Below are positions 45,215-57,042 of a stretch of 64,000 nucleotides of DNA, piece after piece. The stretch is from Dipteris shenzhenensis (Eukaryota > Polypodiophyta > Polypodiopsida > Gleicheniales). Below the pieces are notes generated by a model. The model saw only the letters and a list, made by a program, of their open reading frames with translations, was not told the origin of the DNA and did no database searches. Position 1 is the first letter of the stretch, and every line of letters starts with the position of its first letter. Location of the stretch: assembly GCA_047967505.1 (NCBI GenBank), contig CM106541.1, one strand, 5' to 3'. The position numbers and the translations under genes are program-made.

Positions 45215-46125
45215 ATCTCTAATTACAACCAGTTATCCATCTCCCTAGAATATCAACATAACATTTGTCATGGAATGGGGAGTCTATGCTTCATGAGTGA
45301 TGCTCTTCGAGCTCAACAATGCTTCAGCCACATTCCCATGATTAATGATCATGGCCTTTAAGGAATATCTAAGGGACTTCCTGGAAGTCTTCTTGGATGA
45401 CTTGTGTGTTCACTTTACTTGGGATGATCTTCGGTACCTAAGGTTGGTCTTTGCTACAAGGTGCTAACTATATTAGGTTTCCCTAAAACCTCTTAAGTGC
45501 CAATTTTGTGTTAAGCATCAAATGATCTTAGGACACATCTTGTCCAAAAATGACATCTCCATGGATTATAATAAAATCAATTTGATACTGGAGTTACCAC
45601 CCCCCAACAATGCCAAGGGTATACAATGCTTGACTAGGCATTTAGGCTATTACAAGAGGCTTGTATATGGCTATGTCAAGATTGCTCACCCCTTGTACAA
45701 GCTTCTTATTGTATTTATCTGGACATGAATGCCAAGAATCATTTGAAGCCCTTAAACTCATGTTGTCTTCAACTCCTATATTATGGGAATTGATTGGGAA
45801 TTAATATTCCATGTACATATTGATGCCTCAAAGTTTGCAATAGCATGTATTTTGGCACAGTCAAGTGAGTATAATATTGATTACCCTATATATTTTGCAA
45901 GTTGTTAGCTTAATGAGGCCAAAATGAACTATACCACTACAGAAAGGGAAGGCCTATCCATGGTTTACACTGTCAAGAACTTTCACCACTATTTGTTGGC
46001 AAACAAATTTTTATTTTTTGTAGACCATCAAGCACTTCTATATTTACTGAACAAACCATTTGTGGTAGGATGCATCATGCAGTGGATGCTTTGTTAGATA
46101 TGCTCAATGCCCCACCCTCCTGGTA
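45215..46125 (+). pseudogene. Ty3/gypsy reverse transcriptase palm and RNase H
   Basis: Across frames the plus strand reads YNQLSISLEYQHN..., then AFKEYLRDFLEVFLDDLCVH with the catalytic pair in an FLDD version of the YxDD box (about 45395), then MILGHILSKNDISMDYNKIN, LELPPPNNAKGIQCL and GYYKRLVYGYVKIAHPLYKL (45522-45728). The RNase H part follows: HIDASKFAIACILAQ, NEAKMNYTTTEREGL, FHHYLLANKFLFFVDH. Single-base indels and stops every 100-200 bases make it inactive. It begins about where the gypsy RT at 37142-37547 ends, but it lies 8 kb away with other sequence between. Confidence 0.75.
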
Positions 46126-46149
46126 ACCATCAGTGGTCCAAGGTGCTCA

Positions 46150-46930
46150 AGTTGTAAGGCCCCCATATGAGGAGAAGCCATGTGTGAGCCTGAGACACTG
46201 GATGGTGGATCTTGACTTGCATGTCAGATGAGGTCTATCAATGAGACCGTTGATGGTATTGTGTGGGAGTCCCTTGCTCTTGTTGGGGTCTGAGGGCCAA
46301 CTGGCCCCCAACTGGGGGGTCCCAGGGGGACCAACGGGCCCCCTAGTAGGCGAGAGACGTCGAGGTGATGGTATAGGGAATATTCCTTGAATATTCCATG
46401 GACGACTAGTCGGTTCCACCGACTAGGTTGACTGGTTGGCTTCATCAACTAGGTTGACTGGTTGGTTCCACCGACTACATTGATCCGACTACCACCCTCA
46501 TAGCTATAAAGAGGCGACCTCCCCAGTCCATTGTATCGGATCAGATCTTCTAGCAGAGATCTTTCAACTAGTAGCTCTTCACCTAGTATTTGTCTAGATC
46601 ACCATCTAAGCTCCACTATGGGAGCACACGGGTTGACAGAGCCATCATCTGTACTACATTAGTATTGAAGGAAAATTTTGTTCATCTCCAGTTTACTGTG
46701 TACTCTCTAAGAGTTTTATTTCATTGGTGGTTCTCAAGAGGAGAACCCATTTCATGGCTGGCCATAAGTCTGGAATCCCCAATGGAGAACCATAAGACGC
46801 AAATCCCTATTTCATGGCTGACCATAAGTCTCAAATCCCTCAAGGGAGAACTAGCAACTAGGATAGATAATGGCCTTCTTAATGCTCTATTGTTCCTTGT
46901 AGATTTAATACATAAATGGGCCTAGGACAT
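46150..46930 (+). mobile_element. LTR-like insertion between gypsy RNase H and integrase
   Basis: Interrupts a gypsy pol between RNase H and integrase. It has promoter-like ctataaag at 46503, a run of short gactaggttgactgg-type repeats (46400-46490) and a 60-bp duplication with ttcatggctggccataagtc (46748-46850). Such features suit a solo LTR. I could not fix TG/CA ends or a target duplication. Confidence 0.4.
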
Positions 46931-46939
46931 TGGCCACCT

Positions 46940-47990
46940 TTTGGCCAATGGGTTTGCACAAGATAAGGCCTTGAACAAAGATAGGGCCAAGAAAACTATA
47001 AAGGATGCAACACCTTATTAACGGATAGGCATTCAATCATACCTAATGGGTAAGGATGGTATAATATACCATTGTGTCCATGAAGACAAATTTGTTGAGG
47101 TGTTAGGGATGCCCACTCAGGCATAGCAGGAGGCCATTTTGTAGGAGAGGTCACGGCCCGCAAGTATTGCAAACTGGGCTATGGTGGCACACTCTCTTTG
47201 CTAATGCAGCTAAATTTGCTAAACATTGCAATCCCTACCAACGAGCATCCATACCTCTAAATAAGGATTATATGTCCCTTACTGGAGTACTTTTAGACCA
47301 ACCCTTTGAGATATGGGTCATAGATTTCATTGGACCGATAAGTTAACCAAAAGAACACAAGCCCAATATATTATCCTGGCAATGGACTACTTTACCAAAT
47401 GTCAAAAGCCAAGGCCACCAGGAAAGATAACGTGAGGGCAACATCTGAATTCATGTATGAAAACATCATCTCACGCTTTGGACTACCCCTAGAAATACAC
47501 TTTTTCAATGAGACTTCATGAGTGAGTTCTGAATTGTCCATAGGAAATCTACTCCTTACTACCTCTAGAGAAAATGGCCAAGCTGAGAGCACAAACCAAA
47601 CCCTATGTAACACCATGACATGCATGCTGAAAACCAGATGCAACAACTACTGGGATCATAATCTTATCATTGCATTGTGGGCATATCAAAATGTTGCACC
47701 CAATTGCATCCCCTTTAACCTTGCATTTTGGGTGGAAGCAGTAATGCCATGGAGTTTGTAGTACCCAACCTACGAGTGGAAGTACAAGAGAGATTATCAA
47801 AAGAGGCCATACTTGAGAGGCTTATTGAGGTTGAAAAGCTTGATGGGATATGGCTAAGGACTGTGTATGGAATTAAGGTTGAGAAACAATGCCAAAAATG
47901 TTGATTTGATTGCAACCTCAAAAACAAGGACCATAATGAGGGTGACCTTACATTTTTATTGTGTGAGGAACACCAAATGGGTACATAAAT
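46940..47990 (+). pseudogene. Ty3/gypsy integrase
   Basis: The plus strand, over several frames, gives the zinc-binding region (HCVHEDKFVEVLG then, shifted, AHSGIAGGHFVGEVTARK), the core start FEIWVIDFIGPIS (about 47309-47347) with its catalytic Asp, and the Glu-bearing segment ENGQAESTNQTLCNTM (about 47570). WDHNLIIALWAYQN and a tail LRVEVQERLSKEAILERLIE (47770-47830) follow. The middle Asp region is too decayed to place. Stops and frameshifts throughout. It most likely continues the RT/RNase H piece at 45215-46125. Confidence 0.7.
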
Positions 47991-48230
47991 GGTAGTAATC
48001 TTAAGTGATATTATAGCTTGCTCACCCTCTAACCCCTCCAGGTTGTCCATAGGGAAAAAGAGCTTAACACAAAGGTTGCTTGCATGAAAAGGAAAGCAAT
48101 AAGGGAGGCTCGATCCCAAAATGCTAAACTTAAACAAAAGGCATCTATGATAATCTACAAGGCCACACTTGAAAGTCTTGTACCCTTGGATGAACTAACA
48201 ATTTATCTAGTTAGATTGCATGTATCGTTG

Positions 48231-48619
48231 TAGGGTTTATGTTTGTGCACCTGCATGTGTTGGTGTATGTCCATGTATGCATATGTACCTATGTGTGTGC
48301 GCGTGTACACAATTTAAGCATTGGTGGACCCAGGGGGGCTAGCCACAACTTTCTCTCCCAAGAGATATGGGAGTGTCTACTCAAGATACCTTTCACTTGT
48401 GAATGCACTATTAATACAATTCGTGCTATTAATGGTTAAATGATGCATCTTATGGGATATGATATGCTAAAAATAACTAAATAACCATGCAGTGGACAAG
48501 TTTTTTATCATGCCTATTTTGGAAAAAGAAAAGAATGGTTTATACTAGGCAAAGCATGATGCTATCTTCTCAACTTCCAAATCAACTAGTGAGAGAGGAC
48601 AGCCATCCTAGCAAATGGT
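48231..48619. other. Anonymous sequence before the copia insertion
   Basis: Short tgtgtg-rich patch (48262-48310), otherwise featureless. Confidence 0.35.
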
Positions 48620-48624
48620 GACCA
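48620..48624 (+). other. Probable target site duplication, left (gacca)
   Basis: Compares with aacca at 59400-59404 outside the other LTR (4 of 5 bases). Confidence 0.6.
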
Positions 48625-48794
48625 TGTGGGGGTTAAAGGTCACTGTGCCTTTACCCCGGTTATGTACAATACTCAAACACATAAATAAATGAATGAAAAA
48701 GAAGATGAGGGTGTTTTGCACCCACCAAAACTTGTGTGGCTCTCTATTTCTCTCTCTACCTCTTCTATTCTTGCTTCCATTGAGAGCACTCTCA
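48625..48794 (+). repeat. 5' LTR
   Basis: Collinear with 59233-59399: atgtacaatactcaaacaca and aaatgaatgaaaaagaag blocks match exactly. Confidence 0.93.
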
Positions 48795-48796
48795 AC

Positions 48797-48808
48797 TGGT
48801 ATCAGAGC
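48797..48808 (+). other. Primer binding site (tRNA-iMet type)
   Basis: tggtatcagagc, preceded by two spacer bases after the LTR. Confidence 0.93.
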
Positions 48809-50253
48809 TCGAGTGATCTAGCTGAGCGTGCATGAATGCCTGGAAGCTCAGCAGCTCTGTGGGAGGAAGGACAAGCTCTATGGGAAGCTCTATGGGTGAT
48901 TCTACTTGCATCTAAGTGTGCAGAGACCTTGAAGGAACCTTTGGAAAAGTCACTTTGGTTTTGGGAAATGGTTTTGAGAGCCTATTAAGTGTTTTCAAAG
49001 AAAAAGTCATTTTTTAAGCTTTTCCCTATTCCGTTCGATGACAGAGACTCCGTATTGACTTGTAGAAGCAACTATTACTTGCTTTTGGTATCCACTTCAC
49101 TTCAAGAGCTTGGAAACACCTTTATCCTTGAATCTGGGATCATTTCATTGGATTTCTGACTCACTATGTTAGTTTCTGCATTTTTCTGCCCGGGTATTGG
49201 AACTCAAGTTTGGAGCAACCATTTGCCGATCTGTCAGTTCTGGTGGACTTAGGAGGTCTAAAACTTCTATGTTGCTCATCATTTGCACGCCGGTGAAGTT
49301 TACAAACAGTTCTGTTTACAAAAACGTTTTTCAGTCTGTGTGTTGGACCCAGTGATTGAGACCACGGTTTCCAAAACCGTCTATCCCATTGCATTTCGGA
49401 TGCCCAAAAACCCCTACCTGTTAGTTCTTGTGTGATTCGGTGGAGTATTTTCAGAGTTATAGATTTCTGTGTATTGGATTTCGTCTCTCTGTTATGCATT
49501 TTTCATTCTAAGGTTTTGAAACGTTAGATTTATGCCACATGGCAATGGATAAGTATTGACTCCCATTTCTCACTCATCAGTTGGAATTTTGGAGTTCTAA
49601 TAGAAGAGAGATATTTGCAGATTTTCTTGCTGAGTCCGATTATGCAATGGCACCCATGTTTTGAGGCATCTCAGGTTCTATTTTTAGTAGCAGTCATTGT
49701 CGTGGGACCATGATTTCTTGAGCATACCTTATGCAAATTACTCTGGTTACAGTTTGAGCCATGTGCGCTCATTCATGGTGTGCATTTGGTTGCAGTAGAT
49801 GATTTATAGGCCATTTGGAAGCATTGTGATCCTTATTAGATGTGCTGATAGGCCTAGATTACCTTGTGGGATGCTATTTTTATGGACACTTTGCACATGG
49901 ATGATATTTTATGATGAGGGATAGCTTTAACACATTGTAGGTGATGCACTAATAGTGTTATGCTCTCTTGGATGAGGTATTGTTGATGCATATGCCCATG
50001 GATGGTATTTATGCTTGAGCCATTTGGGACTTGTTGGCATTTTGGATTGCCATTGCAGTTGGCATTTTCTTTTGGGCCAGATTTGCTCATATGGATGCAT
50101 AGTACATGCACATGAGTCAGCTGTATCTTTTGATGCTTTGAGCTTTGAGTTTTGGTGATATTTCACTCTATTGTGGCATACACATTTGGCCTATTATTTG
50201 GTGTGATTCTCTCTTACACGCACTAGCATTTGGGATTTTTCTTTATTTGCATC
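48809..50253 (+). other. Long untranslated leader of the copia element
   Basis: About 1.4 kb between primer site and gag, with no coding signal. Unusually long for a copia element with such short LTRs. Confidence 0.6.
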
Positions 50254-51238
50254 ATGGCATCCTCTTCCATGTCTGAAAAGGAGTTTTTCAACATTCAAAA
50301 GTTTTCTTTGTGGAAAGAACAGATAAGGGATGTGCTTATTCAAAAGAAGCAGATTAAACCCTTGGCAAGGATTAAAGCTAAGCCTGTAAATATGTCTGAG
50401 AATGATTGGAATGAGTTGGATGCATTAGCAAAGTCTACTATTAGACTTCATCTTGCAGTGTCAGTTTATTTCACAGTAGTAAAATGAGTAGACTACGGAA
50501 GATTTGCGAAAGAAACTATGTGCCACTTATGAGAAGAAAACTGCCTCTAATAAAGTTTACCTCATGAAGAGGTTGTTTGAGCTGCAGATAAAGGAAGGGG
50601 TCTCAATTGCTTCTCACTTGAATGAATTCAATATTATTTTCAGCAAGCTTCAGGCTCAGAAGATGAACATTAATGCGGAGACTAAGGCAATATTTCTCTT
50701 ATGTTCATTACCATCCTCATGGAATACCTTCCGTACAGCTGTCAGTAACTCTGCACCTGGTGGAGTATTGAAATTTGATGATGTTGTGGGTAGCTTGTTG
50801 GCTGAGGAGATCAGACAGAAGTCTATGGACGGCAACAAGCAAGATGCAGCCTTAAATGTGCAAAGGGGCAGATCACAGTTCAGGGGGAAGTCCCAAGAAA
50901 GAGGAAAGTCTCGTAGCAAATTTAGGGCACTGGAACATTGAGTGTTACCATTGTGGCAAGAAGGGCCATATGAAAAAGGATTGCTACAAGCTGAAAAGAG
51001 AGCAAAAGGATAAGAAAAAGAATGCAAATTGGGGTGTAAATAAGAAGGAAGAGAGTCTAAGGGAGGACAAAGGAAAAGTGAAGATCAAGGAGATCAATGT
51101 AGTCACACATGATAGTGACAATGACATTTTCTTCATGTTTAGTTTATTTGCAGAGTTGCTTACCACTCCAGATGTTGCGTATTCCCAGGATTGGATTTTG
51201 GATTCTGGTGCTTTATTCCATGTTACTCCCTATAGGTA
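50254..51238 (+). pseudogene. Copia gag and start of protease
   Basis: Starts at ATG 50254 (MASSSMSEKEFFNIQKFS), continues to a stop at 50485, and resumes in another frame at 50504 (LRKKLCATYEKKTASNKVYL, LLCSLPSSWNTFRTAV). The Arg/Gly-rich RGRSQFRGKSQERGKS region leads, through a frame change near 50930, to a CCHC knuckle CYHCGKKGHMKKDC (50943-50984). The frame runs on into protease with WILDSGALFHVTP (DSG at about 51201) and stops at 51238. Gag would assemble virus-like particles. Two frame breaks disable this copy. Confidence 0.85.
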
Positions 51239-51596
51239 ATGGTTCTCCACTTATGACAGTGGAAAGACAGGTTGTGTGCATCTTGGAAATGACTATGCAT
51301 GTGACATAGTGGGAGTAGGTGACATAAAGTTTTCTTTTGTAAATGGGTCTGCATTTATTTTGAAAAATGTGAGACATGTGCCTAAGCTAACCAAGAGTCT
51401 CATTTCAACAGGTCAGGTAGATGTTGCTGCTTTTCAAACCAACTTTGGTTTTGGGAGTTGGAAAATTTAGAAGGGCTCTATGCTTTTGGCCAGGGGTGCC
51501 AAGTATGGGACTTTGTATCCCTTACATGTATCAGGGGTGTTTGATCATGTTGTTGCAATAACCGAGTAGCCAAGCACTTCTTTATGGCATTGCTAC
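51239..51596 (+). pseudogene. Copia protease C-terminus and pre-integrase
   Basis: Continues in two frames: VHLGNDYACDIVGVGD, NVRHVPKLTKSLISTGQ, and the GAG-pre-integrase motif with SLWHCYLGHMSQNGMKLL at about 51574-51630. Stop codons at 51468 and 51568. Confidence 0.75.
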
Positions 51597-52595
51597 TTGG
51601 GCCATATGAGCCAAAATGGGATGAAACTCTTATGCCGTTTTGGTTATGTACCGCATTTGAGTTTCTCTGATTTTGAATTTTGTGAGCACTATTTCTATGG
51701 GAAGCAGACTAAATCAGCCCATAAAAGAAGGGGAAAGAAAGAGTTTGAAAAGCTTGATTTGGTGCATTCAAATGTATGTGGTCCCATGCCTATACGGTCA
51801 TTAGGCGGGGCTAAATACTATGTGGCATTCATTGATGATGCAACTAGGAATGTGTGGGCTTATACTATAGCTCGGAAGAGTGATGTGTTCCAGGTATTTC
51901 AGAAATGGCTGGTTGAGAATCAGTCAGGTAGAACGCTTGAATGCCTACAGACTGACAATGGTGGAGAGTATCTCTCTCATGACTTTCAGCATTTTTATGA
52001 TACACGTGGGATTAAGATGGAGCTCACATCCCCTCATACTCCAAAGCAAAATCCAGTTGCAGAAAAGATGAACCATACCATTCAAGAAAGGTTGCAATGC
52101 ATGCTTTCCAATGCAAGTCTTTCTGGTGGTTTTTGGGCTGAGGCAATGAAGACTGTAGTGCATGTGATCAATAGATCACCTAGTAAGAGTTTGAATGGTG
52201 GTATTCTTGAAGAGGCATGGAGTGGCAAGAAGCTCTCTTACTCTTATTTGCATATATTTGGGTGTGAGGCATATGAACATGTGCCAAAAGAGCTTCGAAA
52301 GAAGCTAGATCCTAAGTCTAGGAAATGCATCTTTTTGGGTTATGGTGAAAGTGGAGAGATGGGCTATCGTCTCTGGGATCCAAAAGCAAAGAAGATCATA
52401 CACAGCCATGATGTAGTCTTCAATGAGAAGAAGATGCATAAGGCACCCATGAGGGATGTGGAAATGAGAAGAATCACTTTCCAGGATGTGAATCCACTTG
52501 CATATGTTGATAGACAGCAAGCTGTCCATGCACCAAAATGTGCAAGAAATGGTACCACCAAGTACTCCCATAGGTATACAATCAAGGGTAGATGA
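51597..52595 (+). pseudogene. Copia integrase
   Basis: A 332-codon open frame, the longest in the element. The HHCC region is partly degraded. The core reads EKLDLVHSNVCGPMP, where relatives have HSDVCGPM, so the first catalytic Asp is Asn (codon 51771-51773). The second Asp is in CLQTDNGGEY and the Glu lies in the segment TPKQNPVAEKMNHTIQ. The C-terminal part has GCEAYEHVPKELRKKLDPKS and FLGYGESGEMGYRLWDPK. A DDE enzyme that lost its first Asp cannot join DNA ends. The frame ends at 52595, upstream of RT. Confidence 0.88.
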
Positions 52596-52605
52596 TGGAT
52601 CATCT

Positions 52606-53565
52606 ATTCATGGAAATGATGAGCCAAATGTGGCTGATATGTAGGTGGGACAGCAAGCTGAAATGCCCTTGAGAAGATCATCTAGAGTGTCTAGACCGCT
52701 TGATAGATTTGTTCCAGGGGTAGACTATGTGATGCTTACTGAGATTGCGGGGAGCCTTCTTGCTACAGCAAGGCTATGATGCATGAGGATCAACGCAAGT
52801 GGGAGTATGCTATGCAATCAGAGATGAGTTCACTTATGAAGAATAAGATTTGGGACTTGGTTTCTTTGCCACATGGAAAGAAAGCATTGCCATGTAAATG
52901 GGTCTACAAGATGAAGGTCATAGGTGATGATGTGCCTAGGTACAAGGCCTGTTTGGTCACTAAAGGGTTCATGCAAGAGAAGGGTGTGGACTTTGATGAG
53001 ATATTTTCTCCGGTTGTGAAGATGACCACACTTAAATGCATGCTTGGACTAGTGGCAGCAGAGGATATAGAGCTTATGCAGATGGATGTCAAGACAGCTT
53101 TCTTGCATGGGGATCTGCATGAGGAAATTTACATGGTGCAGCTGGAAGGCTTTAAAGAAAAGGGCAAAGAGCATTTAGTTTGCAAGCTGAAGAAGAGTCT
53201 CTATGGTCTTAAGCAAGTGCCTAGAGAATGGTATCAGAAGTTTGATGCTTTCATTCAGTCCCAGGGTTTTAGAAGGAGTGAAATTGATCACTGACTCTAC
53301 ACTAAAAGGGCTAAGGATAATAACCTGATAATCATGGCACTTTATGTGGACGATATGCTATTGGCTAGCAAGAATACTTATGAGCTAGATGCATTAAAGG
53401 CCAAGTTGCATGAGGCCTTTAATGTGAAGGATTTGGGACTTGCAGGTCATATTCTTGGTATGCGCATCATGCATGATCGGAGTAGGAAACTCCTTTGGCT
53501 TTCACAGAAGGAGTATGTTACAAAAGTATTTTGCAGCATTTCAATATGGAGGGAGGGAAGGCAGT
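52606..53565 (+). pseudogene. Copia reverse transcriptase
   Basis: The linker RRSSRVSRPLDRFVPG (52670-52717) leads into RT (52776): KWEYAMQSEMSSLMKN, LPCKWVYKMKVIGDD, QMDVKTAFLHGDLHEEIY, LVCKLKKSLYGLKQVPREWY. A tga at 53292 interrupts it; then ALYVDDMLLASKN with the YVDD box at 53343-53354, then AKLHEAFNVKDLGLAGHILGM. A frame change near 53520 passes into RNase H. The polymerase active site is intact in sequence but the frame is not. Confidence 0.9.
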
Positions 53566-54188
53566 GAGCACTCCATTGCCTCCATATGTGAAACTGAGTC
53601 ATACAGATAGTCCCAAATCAGATGAGGAGAGGGCCATGATGGCCAAAGTTCCTTATGCATCAGCGGTTGGGAGTCTTATATATGCTATGATAGCTACTAG
53701 ACCAGACATTGCATTTGCAGTGGGAGTTGCTAGCCAGTATATGGCTAATCCAGGAAAGAGGCATTGGGAGGCAGTTAAGTGCATCATGAGGTACATGAAG
53801 GGTACCAAGGAGATGTACATCTGCTTTGGTAGAGGAGACATGCATGTACTTGGGTACACAGATACAGACTATGCAGGGCATGTGGATAGTAGGAGATCCA
53901 CTTCTGATTATGTGTTCACCTTTGCAGGTGGTGCAATGTCGTGGATGTCTCGTGCACAGAAGTGTGTTGCTTTGTCTACCATAGAGGCTAAATATGTTGC
54001 AGCCACAGAGGGTTGCAAGGAGGCTATATGGCTTGATCAGCTAGTGGGAGATTTGGGGATTCATACACGTGTACCGACATTGTATAGTGATTCTATGAGT
54101 GTCACAGAATCTGGTTTTTCATGCAAAGACCCAACACATTGAGGTCAAGTACCATTTCATCAGGGAGGTACTTAAAGACAAGCGCATA
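53566..54188 (+). pseudogene. Copia RNase H, interrupted
   Basis: Reads YASAVGSLIYAMIATRPDI, GYTDTDYAGHVDSRRSTSDY, MSWMSRAQKCVALSTIEAKY (usually EAEY) and YSDSMS. After a frameshift near 54115 it reads HAKTQHIEVKYHFIREVLKD up to the insertion point at 54188. The remaining C-terminal part is at 59075-59179. Confidence 0.9.
54177..54188 (+). other. 12-bp direct repeat, left
   Basis: gacaagcgcata, repeated exactly at 59063-59074. RNase H reads through the junction seamlessly if the insert and one copy are ignored, so this is a target site duplication. Confidence 0.9.
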
Positions 54189-56512
54189 ATCCTATCGGCT
54201 TTGCCAATGCATCCAAGGAGGTAAAAAATTTCTAACTTGACTCCAATAAGATTTCTTTCCCAAGGTTTGACAGCAGTAAGCCCCACTAAGAGAATGCTAA
54301 GACTTCTTCTCACTACATTAGATCTTTGTATCCAACTTCTTCAGTTCAATCATACTGAATAATCTTCAAAAAGTAGCATTAAGAAGAGAAAAAGAAAAAG
54401 AAAAATCTAAAAAAGTTTAAGTTTGGAGTTGAGGATACTACGCTCAAAAAGTAATTTATGAAGGACAAGGACTTAAACAAGGCCTTCAATTTTCTTTAAT
54501 AGTTTGAGCTTGCTTTTATAGGTGGATAATCCACCAAGATATCCAAACTTAACCATATGGCTATCAATTTGAGGAAAGTATCTTCTAATTACATGATTCA
54601 TGACATTGAAGATGAGTAGTAGAGCCCTACCATTTGGAAGGACTTCAAGAAGATGAGTGGTATAGCCCCTATGATTTTAAAGGACTCCAAGAATGTCTTT
54701 TTCTTGCATTTCCTGACCGATGATTTGAGAAGAAAGTTCTTTTAAGAATTGGGACATTATGTTAAGACCCAATCTTTTTTAGAAGTCTAAGAAGTCTAAG
54801 AGAACATTATATGATTTTTTTGGGGATATTTCATTAAGACCCAAACTTTTTTAGAGGCTTGAGATGCTGAGAGGCTTTGGAAGTTTGAAACAAGGTTACA
54901 TCTAGCATGGGGCAGTCACTATATGTAAATCTTCTGTATCACGTGCATTCAAGTCCTAATTTAAAAGTCCCTTATCTGTGTTTATGAATAAAATGTACCC
55001 TTTTTCAATTCAATATGTAAATACCCCCTTTATGGTACACTTATATACATAAAAATTATGTTAAAAGAAGATTTTAAAATTCCTTTTATTAAACACATGT
55101 GCTACACCTATGTATCTATGAGTGACCCTCATGAGACCCTCATGAGACATCTAGTCAAAAAATTGATCTAATATTCCATCCTCATTATATGGTTTAGAAA
55201 TCAATGTTGCCAACAGAAAGATGGATCAACTCTATAAAAAAGGCATTCTGAGTACGCTAGAAAGCAATGTCTACTACAGTCTTTAAAAGAACTATCTAAC
55301 TAAGAACAACAAAGGATGCTACTTCTTGGAAGATAGAATGGAGATAAGAAGAAAGGGACAAGTCCTTACAATGACAATAAGTGAGATTCCTCTTTCCAAG
55401 AGAAGCAAAAATGCTCTTTGGATCACAATAAACACAAAGACCATTTAAGGAAGGCAAGCTCGCTTTAGTTGTGGAGAAGTGGATACAATAATATCTTCTT
55501 ATCAAACATTGTGCATGCACTAGTCCCATGCACTGATCCTGCATTGAGGCATCGCGTCTTTAGGGTTAGTAGAACCCAATGTCAACTTTTAGTGATCTTG
55601 ATGGGGATTGTAGCTTTTGACTAGGGAATTTAGTGGAGTGTGCTGAGAGTAAGGACAAGAGCATGAACCAGTCCAAGCAATAGCCTATGTTGACAAGTGA
55701 TGAACTATGATAGTCACTTAGTCAAGCACACTATTTTAGAAGATATCTCCAAGTGTTGTCTGTCGATTTTAGAATCCTATATACCTACTTGACAACCAGT
55801 TTTTAGAATAAAGAGTGTTCCCAAGTAGCCTTACGTGTATCATCCAAACATTATGAGGTGTCTGATATGCACTCAGCATGAAGACAAAGATATTTTCCAA
55901 GAGGGAGTAGCACTTGCACTGAGGACAAAGGGATTACTTGCACCGAGGACAAAGGGATTGACACGAATAAGACTATAGAACTACAATAAGTTTTGAGCCA
56001 AGGATGGAGAATCATGAGAATTAGGAGGATGTAGCAAAGAGTCACCTACACCAGAAGCTTGAGGTAGAAGAAGACCTAGCCATGGATGAAGGGTGTTTGC
56101 TTTTGACTATTACATTTACACTAGTAGTGAACCGTTATCACGGAGACATCCAAATTGACCCAAGTATTTGATCATGATCCAACCTTTAAGTGCTGGCTAG
56201 AAGAATCCAAGCAATCTTCCAAAAAGAGTCTCATCTTTGAAGAAGCCAATAAATAATTCTTGAAATTGAGCAATGTGTATGGGCATCAGCAGGAAGGGCA
56301 CATTTCTAGAATTGAAGATAGGCGTGCTTCAGATTGGGAATAACAAAAAAGACATGCCCATGAGACAAAGATGGAGCAAGAATGAAACCATGGTTAGGGT
56401 CGAGGTTCAGATAGGGAAGCAAGCCAATGTACATATTCGAGAGCAGTACCAAGTAGCACTGTGTCACTACAAGGCACATGCCATTTTTCGATGGAAATAC
56501 CGATCTTTTTTA

Positions 56513-56700
56513 CACTACAAAGTTTTTTTTTTGACATGTGCAAAGCTCAGTATTTACGTCGCTATTAGCGTCGGAAGAAAACAATCGCTATATAAGTGTC
56601 GCTATATGGCAACATTGGTAATTGTCACTATATAGCGACATTGGTAAACATCGCTATATAGCGACACTGGTAAACATCGCTATATAGCGACGATTAACAG
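56513..56700. mobile_element. CACTA (En/Spm)-like terminus with subterminal palindromes
   Basis: Begins CACTACAAAG at 56513, close to the CACTACAAGAAA termini of plant CACTA elements. A second cactacaagg lies at 56465. Then follow many copies of tcgctatatagcga, a perfect palindrome, two of them in a 26-bp tandem unit (56649 and 56675). Such subterminal arrays bind the transposase accessory protein in this superfamily. The opposite terminus was not found. Confidence 0.5.
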
Positions 56701-56787
56701 AAGCTTAAAAAAACATTAGTGGGGGACCCTCGAACATTTAGGGATGGTCCCTGTATTGCTTCTTGAAAAGCTTCTAGTTAGCTTTGT

Positions 56788-57042
56788 CTACTGAGCTGGG
56801 TTTAGCATTCCCCTTTGTGAGATGGAAGTATGCAAGGTTGACCTACGATGCTTCAAGACCCCACCCATGCGCTCTCGTATGTAATCATCATTGAGCTCCC
56901 AATTTGGGGGGTTAGGGTATTGTCTTTTCAATTCATCGATGACTGCCTGCTTCTTTTGGTCATTCTGGTACCGCCAGTCAGTATAGCTATGCTGCTCTTG
57001 AAGTGGTGGCTCATCAACTGCCTCATGGTGGCCATCACTCAT
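56788..57042 (-). CDS. Hypothetical protein, possible plant transposase_24-like C-terminus
   Basis: An 84-codon minus frame from the ATG at 57042: basic and hydrophilic, with KQAVIDELKRQYPNPPNWEL and RERMGGVLKHRRSTLH. The pattern (acidic/basic helices with a KHRR motif) resembles En/Spm-associated plant proteins of the transposase_24 kind. It lies next to the CACTA-like end and reads toward it, which fits. Only moderate trust: no catalytic residues define this family, and the match is from memory of its style. Confidence 0.35.
   Translation of the reverse strand: MSDGHHEAVDEPPLQEQHSYTDWRYQNDQKKQAVIDELKRQYPNPPNWELNDDYIRERMGGVLKHRRSTLHTSISQRGMLNPAQ

Noticed and set aside
46153-46927. Solo LTR with defined ends and target duplication
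   Set aside because: Candidate TG and CA ends exist, but no matching flanking duplication was seen; kept only as LTR-like.
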